From NCBI RefSeq assembly GCF_009674625.1, contig NZ_WKJQ01000001.1:2294001-2358000 (forward strand): a DNA stretch of 64,000 bases. Direction: 5' to 3'. The DNA is from Haloferax marinum. Its GTDB lineage: Archaea; Halobacteriota; Halobacteria; Halobacteriales; Haloferacaceae. Position 1 is the stretch's first letter. Each line of letters starts with the position of its first letter. Under the pieces are notes generated by a model. It was not told the origin of the DNA and ran no database searches. It saw nothing but the letters and a program-made list of their open reading frames with translations. This document shows, in pieces, positions 17,485 to 26,475 of this stretch. The translations under genes were made by a program, and so were the position numbers.

Positions 17485-18216
17485 ATGACCGAGGCCCTCC
17501 CGTTCGACGTGACGAGCGTCGACGACGTCGCCGCCAACCGTGACGAAGTCGTGTCGGCAGTCCAGTCCCACGCGGGGACGATTGCGCGCGAACTCGCCAT
17601 CCTGCAGGGCGGCGACTACGGACAGGAGACGTTCAAGACCCGCCGTGGAAAGTGGACGCTAAAGTACGAGGCAGGCGCGTTGCAGTATCTCCGATTCAAA
17701 GGCAAGTCGGGAGGTGAGACGTACGTCGTCTCGACCAAGCAACCACCCGAACCGAAACCGTTGGCGACGGCGATGCAGGACTATCCGGCGTTCGTCGAAG
17801 CGTACAACGACCACGTCGAGGGACTCGACGGTGTCCTCGACGACGTCCCGACCGAGTTCCCCGACGTCACCACGACAGAGACCATCGTCGCCGACCGGGA
17901 CCGACTCGTCGAGACGATTCGTGAGGTTTCGAACACGATTGCGGGCGAACTCAACCGCTTCGACGGCGAGTACGGGACGTTCGCCCAACGAGTCGGTGGC
18001 ACTCGATGGGAGTTGAAGTGGGATGGCCCGCAGGTGTCGTACCTCCGCGTCGGTGGCGAAGGTGGAATCTACCTGCTCTCGCAGTACGAACCCCCGTCGG
18101 CACCCGACGTTCGGGAACTCGCCGCCGAGTTCCCCGCGTTCGTGGAGGCGTACAACGACTACGTCGAGGAGTTAGAAGTAGACCTCCAGCAGATTTCGCT
18201 CGGCGACGTGGCCTGA
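17485..18216 (+). CDS. hypothetical protein with two tandem repeats
   Basis: The 243-aa acidic protein consists of two homologous halves of about 115 residues: ARELAILQGGDYGQETFKTR...LKYEAGALQYLRFKGKSG and AGELNRFDGEYGTFAQRV...LKWDGPQVSYLRVGGEGG, each ending in FPAFVEAYNDHVE or FPAFVEAYNDYVE. The duplication suggests a pseudo-symmetric cytoplasmic fold, conserved among haloarchaea, of unknown role. Start is the ATG at 17485, which follows a short AT-rich promoter stretch; an open frame extending further upstream is antisense to the membrane gene. Confidence 0.85.
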   Translation: MTEALPFDVTSVDDVAANRDEVVSAVQSHAGTIARELAILQGGDYGQETFKTRRGKWTLKYEAGALQYLRFKGKSGGETYVVSTKQPPEPKPLATAMQDYPAFVEAYNDHVEGLDGVLDDVPTEFPDVTTTETIVADRDRLVETIREVSNTIAGELNRFDGEYGTFAQRVGGTRWELKWDGPQVSYLRVGGEGGIYLLSQYEPPSAPDVRELAAEFPAFVEAYNDYVEELEVDLQQISLGDVA

Positions 18217-18316
18217 CGGAGAGTCCGCCACATATCACTGAACGGTAAATTCGTTGAAGTAAGAGACCGAAGGGGATTCCCGAACGCTTTTGTCGAGATA
18301 TTGCCAAGTGATACTG

Positions 18317-19606
18317 ATGAACAACGAGTCGGGAGGACGAACTGGTGTTTTCGTCGTTCTCCTCGGTGCTGGCATCGTCGTCGCGACGCTCGTCGTCGGC
18401 GCGGCGCTCGCCCCAGATATCGGCGTTTCGGCCGCCAGTTTTGGTGGGGCCGCACCTGAAAATCAGACACTCGTCGGTTCACAGGGTGGCGGACCAGGAC
18501 TGCACAGTTACGGGAGCGTCTACCTCGTCTCGAACGACACGGTCTCGTGGCGACTCTCTGACTCGAATAGTTACTTCGACGTGACGAGACTGAGGGACGG
18601 CCGCATCCTTGCGGTGTTCGCCGATGGCGGGTACGACGACTGCGGCCCCTACGCCGCTCCGTGTTCGCGTACTGGCTATCGCATCGTCGACCCCGAACAC
18701 GAGGGCGGACCGGCGACTGTCGAAGAGTGGAGCTTCCCCGTGCGGACAGTTCGGAACAGCGAAGTTCACGACGTGGAACCGCTCGACTCGGGCGAAATGC
18801 TCGTCGCCGACATGGAACACGAGCGAGTCTTTACGGTTCGAGATGGCGAGGTGACGTGGCAGTGGAACGCCTCGTCGTACTACGACGCCCCGGCGGACCC
18901 AACGAAGGTCGACTGGCTCCACATCAACGACGTGGACGTTATCGGCGAGAACCGGTATCTCGTCTCGGTTCGCAACGCGAACCAGTTACTCGTCGTCGAA
19001 CGCGGGTCTGGCGTCGTCGACGTGATAAACGAAGACACCGACGGCGACGGCACGGGCGACCCCACCTTGCTGCGACATCAACACAACCCGCAGTGGTTGG
19101 GTGAGGGCGCGGTTCTCGTCGCTGACAGCGGGAACCACCGTATCGTCGAACTCCACGAGAACGAGTCCGGTGTGTGGGAAGTCGCGTGGACAGTCGAGAG
19201 TGCCAGCGGAGTGGACCTCCTCTGGCCCCGAGACGCCGACCGGTTGCCGAACGGAAACACACTCGTCACCGATTCGGCGAATCGGCGCATCCTCGAGGTC
19301 AACAGAACCGGCAGCGCCATCTGGAGTAGGGAGACCGACTACATCCCCTACGAAGCAGACCGCCTCCCGGTTGGGGAGTTGGTGGGTGCGCCTCGGTCTG
19401 ATGGGTCGGAAATCGTCGCCACCGGAACTATCGACGTGCCCGTCGTCTCGCCGCTTCTCACCACCCTCCGTTCGAGTTATCCGTTGCCATACTGGTTCAC
19501 CGAGGGCTACCTCGTGAGCATCCTCTTCGGACTCGGCACGATGGGTGTCGGCGTCGGACTGTTCGTCCGCGACGTGGTCAGTTGGTCACCCCGTCGCCGA
19601 GAGTGA
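18317..19606 (+). CDS. arylsulfotransferase-like beta-propeller membrane protein
   Basis: The 429-aa protein has an N-terminal helix (FVVLLGAGIVVATLVVGAAL), a large propeller-like domain with repeated blades (DVTRLRDGRILAVFADGG, HDVEPLDSGEMLVADMEH, VDVIGENRYLVSVRNANQ, VLVADSGNHRIVELHEN, NTLVTDSANRRILEVNRTG) and a C-terminal helix (SILFGLGTMGVGVGLFV). This is the plan of the Arylsulfotran_2 (ASST-like) family. Conserved HDVE and HINDVD suggest catalytic or ligand-binding His, but sulfotransfer has not been shown for haloarchaeal members. I chose ATG 18317 over the frame start at 18290. Confidence 0.85.
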   Translation: MNNESGGRTGVFVVLLGAGIVVATLVVGAALAPDIGVSAASFGGAAPENQTLVGSQGGGPGLHSYGSVYLVSNDTVSWRLSDSNSYFDVTRLRDGRILAVFADGGYDDCGPYAAPCSRTGYRIVDPEHEGGPATVEEWSFPVRTVRNSEVHDVEPLDSGEMLVADMEHERVFTVRDGEVTWQWNASSYYDAPADPTKVDWLHINDVDVIGENRYLVSVRNANQLLVVERGSGVVDVINEDTDGDGTGDPTLLRHQHNPQWLGEGAVLVADSGNHRIVELHENESGVWEVAWTVESASGVDLLWPRDADRLPNGNTLVTDSANRRILEVNRTGSAIWSRETDYIPYEADRLPVGELVGAPRSDGSEIVATGTIDVPVVSPLLTTLRSSYPLPYWFTEGYLVSILFGLGTMGVGVGLFVRDVVSWSPRRRE

Positions 19607-19655
19607 GCGGATTCCGACCGCGACGTTTTTGCGGCCACCACCGCCACGTCTGTCC

Positions 19656-20204
19656 ATGAGTGACGACGACCTCTCGTGGGAGACGACCGACTCCCGAATC
19701 GACTACTCGTGCCCCGGATTCGACGTTCGAATGGACGACGTGCGACTCCCCGACGGGACGGAGACGGACTTCCACTACGTGGACGAACCGCCGGCCGTCG
19801 TCGTCCTTCCGTTCACTCCCGGTGGTGAGGTGGTCGTCATCGACGAGTGGCGACAGGCAGTCGGGCGGACGAACCGTGGACTTCCTGCCGGCGGGACCGA
19901 AGACGGTGACGACGACTACGCCGCTGCCGCACGTCGAGAACTCACAGAGGAGACTGGGTACGAGGCCGAGTCGGTCGAACCGCTCGTGACCGTCGAACCC
20001 GCGAACGGTATCGCGAACTCGGTCCACCACTACTTCGTCGCCCGTGACTGCGAACCGGGCGCGGACCAGAATCTCGACTTCAACGAGAGTATCCGCCCGA
20101 CGACTGTCGGATACGACGAGTTGCGACAGGCAGTCCTCGCTGGTGAGATTCGAGACGCTCGAACCGTCCTCGGTGTCCTCTACTACGAACTCGCCGACGG
20201 GTAA
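19656..20204 (+). CDS. NUDIX hydrolase (ADP-ribose pyrophosphatase type)
   Basis: The 182-aa protein carries a NUDIX box, GTEDGDDDYAAAARRELTEE followed by TGY, with the REL-TEE core intact and Asp in place of the first Glu of the consensus. WRQAVGRTNRGLPAGG before it and the HHYFVA strand after it are typical of ADP-sugar pyrophosphatases. It should hydrolyse a nucleoside diphosphate linked to another group in the cytoplasm. Start ATG 19656 gives the family length; longer versions overlap the previous gene. It lies 49 bp downstream of the propeller gene in the same direction. Confidence 0.92.
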   Translation: MSDDDLSWETTDSRIDYSCPGFDVRMDDVRLPDGTETDFHYVDEPPAVVVLPFTPGGEVVVIDEWRQAVGRTNRGLPAGGTEDGDDDYAAAARRELTEETGYEAESVEPLVTVEPANGIANSVHHYFVARDCEPGADQNLDFNESIRPTTVGYDELRQAVLAGEIRDARTVLGVLYYELADG

Positions 20205-20265
20205 TCGGCGAGAGTGCCTTCTGAGGCGAGAAGGGTTTTGACGGAGGCGTACCTACGATTCACCT

Positions 20266-21039
20266 GTGGCTACTACGACGCGACTCTCTGACTCGGTTCG
20301 GTCTCTCGTCGCCGCCCTCCTCCTCGGTGGGGGTGGCCTCCTCGTCGGGACGATACTCGTCGTCATCACCCAGTTGGCGGCCCTGAGCGCCGGCATCGAA
20401 CTGACTCCGCTGTCACTCATCGTCACCTCGCTCATCCTCCTCCAAGGCATCGCCTTCGGCGGAGTCGCCCTCGGGTACGTGACGTTTCGCGGTCTCGACC
20501 GGGACTACTTCGGTATCTCGCTCCCATCACTCCGTGACCTCGCGGCAGTCATCCTCGGATACGTGACCGCGCTCGGCGCGGCGTTCGTCGGTGCACTCCT
20601 CGTCCAGACGATTGGCGTCGAAGCGGGGTCGAATCAAGTGACCGAAATCGCAGCACAGGACCCGGAGGTGCTCTTACTGCTCGTCCCGGCGTCGTTCCTC
20701 CTCATCGGTCCCGGCGAGGAACTGCTGTTCCGCGGTGTCGTCCAGAACCGCATCCGCGAGTCGTTCGGTCCGGTTCCGGGAATCATCCTCGCCAGCGCAA
20801 TCTTCGCGGCGATTCACTACGTCGCACTCACTGGCGGCGCGAGTGCGCGACTCGTGACGATTGGTATCCTCTTGTTCCCGAGTCTCGTCTTCGGGACGGC
20901 GTACGAACTCACGGACAACCTCGTCGTGCCTGCACTCATCCACGGGGCGTACAACGCGACGCTGTTTACCATCGCCTACATCGCGTTCAAGTTCGCGGAG
21001 GCGAATCCTGGGAGCGTGCCGACTGGTCTCCTGTTCTGA
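20266..21039 (+). CDS. CPBP family intramembrane metalloprotease
   Basis: The 257-aa protein has about eight hydrophobic segments and the three CPBP/Rce1-type motifs: EELLFRG (E151, E152, R156), FAAIHY (H184) and HGAYN (H226, N230). These residues form the metal site inside the membrane. Substrates of haloarchaeal members are not known. GTG 20266 lies 61 bp after the NUDIX gene and leads directly into the first hydrophobic region, so this start is preferred. The two genes may share a transcript. Confidence 0.93.
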   Translation: MATTTRLSDSVRSLVAALLLGGGGLLVGTILVVITQLAALSAGIELTPLSLIVTSLILLQGIAFGGVALGYVTFRGLDRDYFGISLPSLRDLAAVILGYVTALGAAFVGALLVQTIGVEAGSNQVTEIAAQDPEVLLLLVPASFLLIGPGEELLFRGVVQNRIRESFGPVPGIILASAIFAAIHYVALTGGASARLVTIGILLFPSLVFGTAYELTDNLVVPALIHGAYNATLFTIAYIAFKFAEANPGSVPTGLLF

Positions 21040-21065
21040 GCAGGCAGACAGCCGTCACCCGTCGT

Positions 21066-21287
21066 TCAGGAGTCGATATCGAAGAACTCGGAGATGGTCC
21101 GCTCGTCGTCGCTTCCCGGTGGTGCCCCGACGAACACGTCGACGTTGTCGATGTCGGACTCGTCGACCGGTCGAATGTCGAATGACGACGCTTCGGATAC
21201 ATCTCCCTCGGGGTCGTCCACGAAGCCACCGCACGCGAACGCAACCCTTACCGCCGCGCTCACGGAACGCCAACCATGCGCGACCAC
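21066..21287 (-). CDS. possible small acidic protein
   Basis: The frame fills the 236-bp gap between the protease gene and tgtA on the opposite strand, and its last 45 residues ([20 protein letters not shown], then [15 protein letters not shown]) have halophile-like acidity rare in antisense frames. It overlaps the first bases of tgtA and has no recognised family. An internal GTG may be the real start. Confidence 0.35.
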   Translation of the reverse strand: MVAHGWRSVSAAVRVAFACGGFVDDPEGDVSEASSFDIRPVDESDIDNVDVFVGAPPGSDDERTISEFFDIDS

Positions 21288-22799
21288 TTCGAAATCCGCG
21301 ACGGGGACCTCGCCGGCCGAATCGGCCGCTTGACCGTCCCTCGCGCGGGGGTCACCGTCGAGACACCGGCCCTCCTGCCGGTCGTCAACCCGAACATCGA
21401 CACGGTATCACCTGCACGACTCGAATCCGAGTTCGGTGCGGAGATTCTCATCACGAACTCTTACATCATCAAGAAGAACGACCATCTCCGCGAGGAGGCC
21501 CTCGACGTGGGACTCCACGAGATGCTCGACTTCGACGGTGCGATTATGACCGACTCCGGGTCGTTCCAACTCGCCGAATACGGCGAAATCGACACGACGA
21601 CCGAGGAGATTCTCCAGTTCCAACACGACATCGGCACGGACATCGCCACGCCAGTGGACATCCCGACGCCGCCGGACGTCGACCGTCAACAGGCCGAAGA
21701 CGACCTCGAAATCACGAAACAAGCCATCGCCGACGCCGAAGCAGTCGACACGGGTGAGATGCTCGTCAACGCCCCCGTGCAGGGGTCGACCTACCCTGAC
21801 CTCCGCGAGGAGGCCGGCCGACACGCGTACGAATCCGACCTCGACGTGTTCCCAGTGGGTGCGGTCGTCCCGATGATGAACGCCTACCGCTACGGCGACA
21901 TGGTCGACGCCGTCGCCGCCGCGAAACGCGGCCTCGGCGTGGACGCTCCCGTCCACCTCTTCGGTGCGGGTCACCCGATGATGCTCGCGCTCGCCGTCGC
22001 ACTCGGGTGTGACCTGTTCGACTCGGCCGCCTACGCGCTGTACGCCCGCGACGGCCGGTATCTGACGGTTCGGGGGACCGAACATCTCGAAGACCTCGAC
22101 TATCTCCCGTGTACCTGCCCAATCTGTACCGAGTACTCGCCCGACGACCTCCGGGCGAAAGGCGACAAACGACAGGAGAAACTGCTCGCCGAACACAACC
22201 TCCACGTCACGTTCGCCGAACTCCGGCGCATCAAACAGGCAATCCGCGACGGCGACCTGATGGAACTCGTCGAAGAACGTGCCAGGTCACATCCGGCGAT
22301 GCTCGACGGTTTCCGCGCGCTCCTCGACCACACCGACCAACTCGAACGCGAAGACCCCGCGTCGAAAGGCGCGTTCTTCTACGTCTCGAACGAGAGCGCG
22401 TACCGACCCGAAGTCGCCCGTCACCACGACCGAATGGACCGCCTGACCGCCGAGGGCAACGTGCTCCTGACAGAAGGCGGGATTCCGTCTGGTGACGAGT
22501 TCGACGCGGCGTGGCGTGTCGTCCCGCCGTTCGGCCCCTTCCCGCGTGCGCTCTCGGAGACGTATCCACTGACGGCAGAGGTCCCCGACCGACTCGACCG
22601 AGACGCCTACGAACAGGCCGCTCGTGGCGTCGCTCGACTGGCCGAAGAGAATCCCGACACGACGTTCACGCTCGCACACGACGACTGGCCCGAGTCGGCG
22701 CTGGACCTCGTCCCCGACTCCGTCGACGTGGAGTCACTCACCGAAGTGACCGAGATGTTGGCAGACGCCGCTGCCTCCGACGTCTCGACAGACGAGTAG
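21276..22799 (+). CDS. tgtA: archaeosine tRNA-guanine(15) transglycosylase
   Basis: The 507-aa enzyme exchanges guanine-15 in the D loop of tRNA for preQ0, the first RNA step to archaeosine. The TIM-barrel part shows [24 protein letters not shown] with catalytic D93, and the zinc site CTCPIC (C279, C281, C284) with a downstream His. A second domain of about 170 residues follows. There is no clear PUA domain at the end, unlike the longer enzymes of Pyrococcus; in this genome the PUA sits on ArcS (26476-28233). A promoter must lie within the 236 bp upstream. Confidence 0.96.
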   Translation: MRDHFEIRDGDLAGRIGRLTVPRAGVTVETPALLPVVNPNIDTVSPARLESEFGAEILITNSYIIKKNDHLREEALDVGLHEMLDFDGAIMTDSGSFQLAEYGEIDTTTEEILQFQHDIGTDIATPVDIPTPPDVDRQQAEDDLEITKQAIADAEAVDTGEMLVNAPVQGSTYPDLREEAGRHAYESDLDVFPVGAVVPMMNAYRYGDMVDAVAAAKRGLGVDAPVHLFGAGHPMMLALAVALGCDLFDSAAYALYARDGRYLTVRGTEHLEDLDYLPCTCPICTEYSPDDLRAKGDKRQEKLLAEHNLHVTFAELRRIKQAIRDGDLMELVEERARSHPAMLDGFRALLDHTDQLEREDPASKGAFFYVSNESAYRPEVARHHDRMDRLTAEGNVLLTEGGIPSGDEFDAAWRVVPPFGPFPRALSETYPLTAEVPDRLDRDAYEQAARGVARLAEENPDTTFTLAHDDWPESALDLVPDSVDVESLTEVTEMLADAAASDVSTDE

Positions 22800-22918
22800 A
22801 CGCCTCGGGACCTGTCGCCGGTCTCGACGTGGGCGGTGTGCCGACTCCTCAGTATTAAATACGATTACGGCTGTCATATCACTCGTACGACTATGTGTGA
22901 AGACGGCGGGGACGAACC

Positions 22919-23746
22919 GTGGTAGCAGAGTTGTTCACCCGACTGGTTGGGATGGACCCGGTTATCCAGGGCCTCGTCGGCGGCATCGTCATCGCAGGAT
23001 TCAACCTACTGGGTGCCTCGCTCGTCTTCGTCTGGCGGAACCCGTCCGAACGAGCACTGAACGGTGCGCTCGGGTTCGCGGCAGGTGTGATGCTGGCCGC
23101 GAGTTTCACGAGTCTCATCATCCCCGGAATCGAGACGTATTCGAACGGAAACCCGGTCCCAGTGCTGTTCGGGATGACACTCGGTGCGCTCTTTTTGGAC
23201 CGCGCTGACGCGCTCGTCCCGCACGCTCACTATCTCCTCTCTGGCCGTCGCAGAACAGACGCCGCGAACCCGCCCGAAGAGTCACCGGTAGACGACGAAA
23301 AACTCGCCGGCGTCGTGCTGTTCATCCTCGCGATTACGCTCCACAACATGCCCGAAGGACTCGCTGTCGGCGTCGGGTTCGGCAGTGGTGACCTCTCGAC
23401 GGCGATTCCGCTGATGCTCGCAATCGGCATCCAGAACGTCCCCGAGGGGCTTGCAGTGTCGGTCGCCGCTATCAACGCAGGATTGGACAGACGGTTCTAC
23501 GCTGCACTCGCGGGGATTCGGTCCGGAATCGTCGAGATTCCACTCGCAGTCCTCGGGGCGTATGCTGTGTTGACAGTCTCGGCGCTGTTGCCCTACGCGA
23601 TGGGGTTCGCAGCAGGCGCGATGCTGTTCGTCATCAGCGACGAAATCATCCCCGAGACCCACACGGGTGGTCTCGAACGAACCGCGACGCTAGGGACGAT
23701 TCTCGGTGCAATCGTGATGCTCTACCTCGATATCTCACTCGGGTGA
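22919..23746 (+). CDS. ZIP family metal transporter
   Basis: The 275-aa protein has about eight hydrophobic segments with the ZIP signatures HNMPEG (142-147) in the fourth and QNVPEG (172-177) in the fifth helix, where the metal path runs. A His-containing loop (HAHYLL) and acidic loop (EESPVDDE) lie between helices three and four. It most likely imports Zn2+ or Fe2+. The GTG start is preceded by TATTAAATACG, a good archaeal TATA box, about 60 bp upstream. Confidence 0.93.
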   Translation: MVAELFTRLVGMDPVIQGLVGGIVIAGFNLLGASLVFVWRNPSERALNGALGFAAGVMLAASFTSLIIPGIETYSNGNPVPVLFGMTLGALFLDRADALVPHAHYLLSGRRRTDAANPPEESPVDDEKLAGVVLFILAITLHNMPEGLAVGVGFGSGDLSTAIPLMLAIGIQNVPEGLAVSVAAINAGLDRRFYAALAGIRSGIVEIPLAVLGAYAVLTVSALLPYAMGFAAGAMLFVISDEIIPETHTGGLERTATLGTILGAIVMLYLDISLG

Positions 23747-24006
23747 TTCACGGAGAGCCCTCACGTTCATCGAGGAAAAACGCCGTGTTATCGGAAACTT
23801 CGCCGTGCGCTCGGAGGTGACGAAGACGACTGTCGGGAGCGTGACAGACGAAGTCAGAGAACCGGGGCGGTCTCGGTCGTCGTCGAGGTGGCCGAGTGAG
23901 TGTGCAGCGGTGTCTCTGTTCCGGTGTGTTCTGTGACCCCTGTTTTCGGTCGGTTTTCGCAGTGCCTCGTGGTTCTTTATGCGTCCCGACCGTACCAACG
24001 AAGACG

Positions 24007-24282
24007 ATGGAGGCTGTCCTCTGGTACGTTCTCACTGGAACCCGCGGTGGTGAAAACCGGGTTCGAATCCTCCAGAGCGTCGCGGACCAGCCACGAAACG
24101 CGAATCAACTCGCCGAGTCACTCGACCTCGACTACAAGACGGTTCGGCATCACCTCGACGTGCTGCGAGACAACGACGTCGTCCAGCGGAGTGGCGACGA
24201 CTACGGCGCAGTCTACCTCCCGTCAGCGCGGTGCCGAGCGAACTGGGAGACTGTCGAGACCATCCTCGAACGAATCGACTGA
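24007..24282 (+). CDS. ArsR-type winged-helix regulator
   Basis: The 91-aa protein is a single winged-helix domain: RVRILQSVADQPRNANQLAE, LDYKTVRHHLDVLRDNDVVQ as recognition helix, then a beta wing (SGDDYGAVYLPS). ATG 24007 is chosen because upstream in-frame sequence is not conserved in character. It is followed 55 bp later by a small membrane protein. In haloarchaea such wHTH genes are often paired with DUF7521-like membrane genes, and the pair probably acts as a unit. Confidence 0.88.
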   Translation: MEAVLWYVLTGTRGGENRVRILQSVADQPRNANQLAESLDLDYKTVRHHLDVLRDNDVVQRSGDDYGAVYLPSARCRANWETVETILERID

Positions 24283-24337
24283 GTGAGGTGTGGTTTGGGA
24301 AAGCGTATATGTCAGATACGCCGAAACTAGTAGACGA

Positions 24338-24643
24338 ATGAGTATCTGGGTCGACGTCGCACGGGTCGCCGCCGCCATCAACGTGCTGGTGTTAGCGGGC
24401 TTGTCGGCGGTCTGGGCCCGGAACTACCTGACGCTCCGGTCGAAACACGCACTCGGCCTCCTCGTATTTGGCGTGTTTCTGCTCGCAGAGAACGCACTCG
24501 CACTCTACATGTACGTCCTCGACCCGCAACTGTCGGGATGGTTCAGCACCGACGTCCCCGCGATCGCGTGGCGACTCATGATGCTGCTTCACGTCTTCGA
24601 GACGCTCGGGCTCGCGTTTCTCGCGTGGGTTACGCTCGACTAA
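24338..24643 (+). CDS. DUF7521-like small membrane protein
   Basis: The 101-aa protein has three hydrophobic helices (VAAAINVLVLAGLSAVWA, HALGLLVFGVFLLAENALAL, WRLMMLLHVFETLGLAFLA). This size and pairing with an upstream wHTH gene fit the haloarchaeal DUF7521 family. Function unknown; a membrane partner for the regulator is inferred. AAGCGTATATG upstream gives a possible promoter of its own. It converges on cysE with a 12-bp gap. Confidence 0.8.
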   Translation: MSIWVDVARVAAAINVLVLAGLSAVWARNYLTLRSKHALGLLVFGVFLLAENALALYMYVLDPQLSGWFSTDVPAIAWRLMMLLHVFETLGLAFLAWVTLD

Positions 24644-24655
24644 AAATCGGGTCAG

Positions 24656-25525
24656 TTACTTCTTCGGCTTTCGCTCGTGTGTCGGGTGGTCAGAGATGAA
24701 GACGCTCGTGTGGTCCGGGACGTCCTCGGTCACCCACGAGTTCGCACCGATACTCACGTGGTCTCCAATCGTGACTGCGCCGAGAACCTTGCTCCCCGCG
24801 CCGATGACGACGCTGTCACCGATGTCGGGGTGGCGTTTGTAGCCCTTCTTCAGCGTGTGTTCGTCGTCTTCTTCCTCCTCGAAGTGGAGGGCACCGAGCG
24901 TCACGTCTTGATAGATTCGCGCCCAGTTTCCGATAGTCACCGTCTCGCCGATGACGGCGCCCGTCCCGTGGTCGATAAAGAAGTACTCACCAATGGTTGC
25001 GCCCGGATGGATGTCGATTCCGGTCTCCGTCTTTCCGTACTCGGTCAACTCTCGGGCGTACTCCGGTGCACCTTCCTCGTAGAAGGCGTGGGCGATGCGC
25101 TGGAGGAGTATCGCCTGAAGCCCCGGATACGACCGGATAATCTCGATGTAGCTTCGTGCGGCAGGGTCGCCTTTGTAGGCCGCTTCGACGTCTTTCTTCA
25201 GCGCCAGTCGAATCTCGGGGAGGCGTTCGAAGACAGATTCGACGATAGCCGCGGGGTCGTCGTCGGTGTACGGGGCGATACCGTCGTAGCAAAGCGACGC
25301 GAGGGTGTTCACTTCCTCACGAAGTGCTGCTGGGTCTTCGGTGAGCTCCCCGGCGTTCCAGCATCGGGGGAAGATGAGGCGTTTGAACAGGTGGACGTCG
25401 TCCCTGAGGTGGTCACGCCGAGGGAAGCTGAGGCTCGTATCCCTCGGAAACGACTCGTCGTCCTCACGGTACGACGAAAAGAGACTGAGATGCACGTCAC
25501 CGGTATCGGTGTCTGATTGAGCCAT
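24656..25525 (-). CDS. cysE: serine O-acetyltransferase
   Basis: The 289-aa protein transfers acetyl from acetyl-CoA to L-serine, the first step of cysteine synthesis. The N-terminal 150 residues are helical (YIEIIRSYPGLQAILLQRIA with HAFYEEG), followed by a left-handed beta-helix of hexapeptide repeats (GIDIHPGATIGEYFFIDHGT, VIGAGSKVLGAVTIGDHVSI). The DHGTG motif holds the catalytic Asp-His pair. The N-terminal extension of about 60 residues is longer than in E. coli and like EpsC-type enzymes. No sulfhydrylase gene lies beside it. Confidence 0.95.
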   Translation of the reverse strand: MAQSDTDTGDVHLSLFSSYREDDESFPRDTSLSFPRRDHLRDDVHLFKRLIFPRCWNAGELTEDPAALREEVNTLASLCYDGIAPYTDDDPAAIVESVFERLPEIRLALKKDVEAAYKGDPAARSYIEIIRSYPGLQAILLQRIAHAFYEEGAPEYARELTEYGKTETGIDIHPGATIGEYFFIDHGTGAVIGETVTIGNWARIYQDVTLGALHFEEEEDDEHTLKKGYKRHPDIGDSVVIGAGSKVLGAVTIGDHVSIGANSWVTEDVPDHTSVFISDHPTHERKPKK

Positions 25526-25804
25526 GCAATACTACTAACTGAGGGCCGGGAAGTATTTATTATCAGTCTCTTCGTCCGGCGACTTTCTCGATTCGCAATA
25601 ACGCGGTCTCAGACCGTTGCTCTCTGTGCACACAGCTCTCACAGCTATTCCGGCGACAGGGGAACACTGGGAAGAGATTTGGGTGAGAGTTCGGAAAATC
25701 TTCTTTTGAATACGGCACCCAGTTCGGTATGGGTGAGTGCCCGTTTTCCGTACGCCGTGTGGGTCGACGCCACCCCCGCGCGGCACCTGCCCCTACGTGG
25801 GGTT

Positions 25805-25908
25805 ATTTTGTCGGCCCGTGTACCGTCGTCATTTTGTCGGCCCATGTACTGTCGTCATTTTGTCGGCCCATGTACTGTCGTCATTTTGTCGGCCCATGTA
25901 CTGTCGTC
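25805..25908. repeat. four tandem 26-bp repeats
   Basis: Units at 25805, 25831, 25857 and 25883 share ATTTTGTCGGCCCATGTACT then GTCGTC; the first has two changes and the last three are identical. The array abuts and shares the ATTT/TGA bases of the stop codon of the neighbouring minus-strand gene (stop at 25907-25909). The rest of the 381-bp spacer up to 25526 contains the cysE promoter and no gene. Confidence 0.9.
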
Positions 25909-26368
25909 ATTTTTTCGAACGCATCCGACTCGTGTAGTCCCACGTGTGTAGTTTCGTGGGCCGCATCCGAATCGTCACTTCGTCGCGGTCGGGCGACAGC
26001 AGTCGCTGGGCGAGGGTGCTGTCGTCGCTTCCGAGGTATCGATGGACGAGTCGCTTCAGCAATCGCTTCTCGTCGTCTGGTTCGACCGTTGCAACGCCTC
26101 TCCCTCGGACGCCACGGTACGGCGGGTCGTTCGTCGATATCTCGAAGGCGACGTCGTCGTACGCGCGAAGAAAGCCGACCACGTCGGCGTCGGCAGACGT
26201 GGCACAGCGAAGTTCGGGCGTCTCTGGGTCCCACTCGTACCACAACGAGAGCATCCAGAGGTCGTCCGCCGGCGTTCGACACGACACCCTGACGGGCATC
26301 GTCGTCGTCGTGAGGAACTCGTCGACGCGGTCACGCGACCACGGACCGGATGGGGTAGGGGCGTCCAT
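25907..26368 (-). CDS. PNPOx-like flavin-binding family protein
   Basis: The 153-aa protein has the split beta-barrel plan of the pyridoxamine-5'-phosphate-oxidase-like family: a first strand pair (MPVRVSCRTPADDLWMLSLW), LRCATSADADVVGFLRAYDD, VAFEISTNDPPYRGVRGRGV and a C-terminal helix and strand (VTIRMRPTKLHTWDYT). Members bind FMN, F420 or haem; the ligand cannot be told. I prefer ATG 26368 (MDAPTPSGPW) to the upstream frame start at 26443, which would overlap the divergent arcS promoter. Three-prime tandem repeats begin at its stop codon. Confidence 0.85.
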   Translation of the reverse strand: MDAPTPSGPWSRDRVDEFLTTTTMPVRVSCRTPADDLWMLSLWYEWDPETPELRCATSADADVVGFLRAYDDVAFEISTNDPPYRGVRGRGVATVEPDDEKRLLKRLVHRYLGSDDSTLAQRLLSPDRDEVTIRMRPTKLHTWDYTSRMRSKK

Positions 26369-26475
26369 GGCGGGTCTTGGTGGCCCATCGGCTAAGTCGT
26401 GTAGGACCAGTGAGGAGTGGCGAGTCGCGCCCGCAGAAGGCAAGTTAATTGCCCGTCGGGGGCCGACGAATCGGT

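Noticed and set aside
21408..22205. Antisense frame within tgtA
   Set aside because: Rich in Arg, Val and His and directly opposite a clearly conserved gene.
25805..25930. CRISPR array
   Set aside because: The 26-bp units are contiguous with no spacers and no cas genes are nearby.
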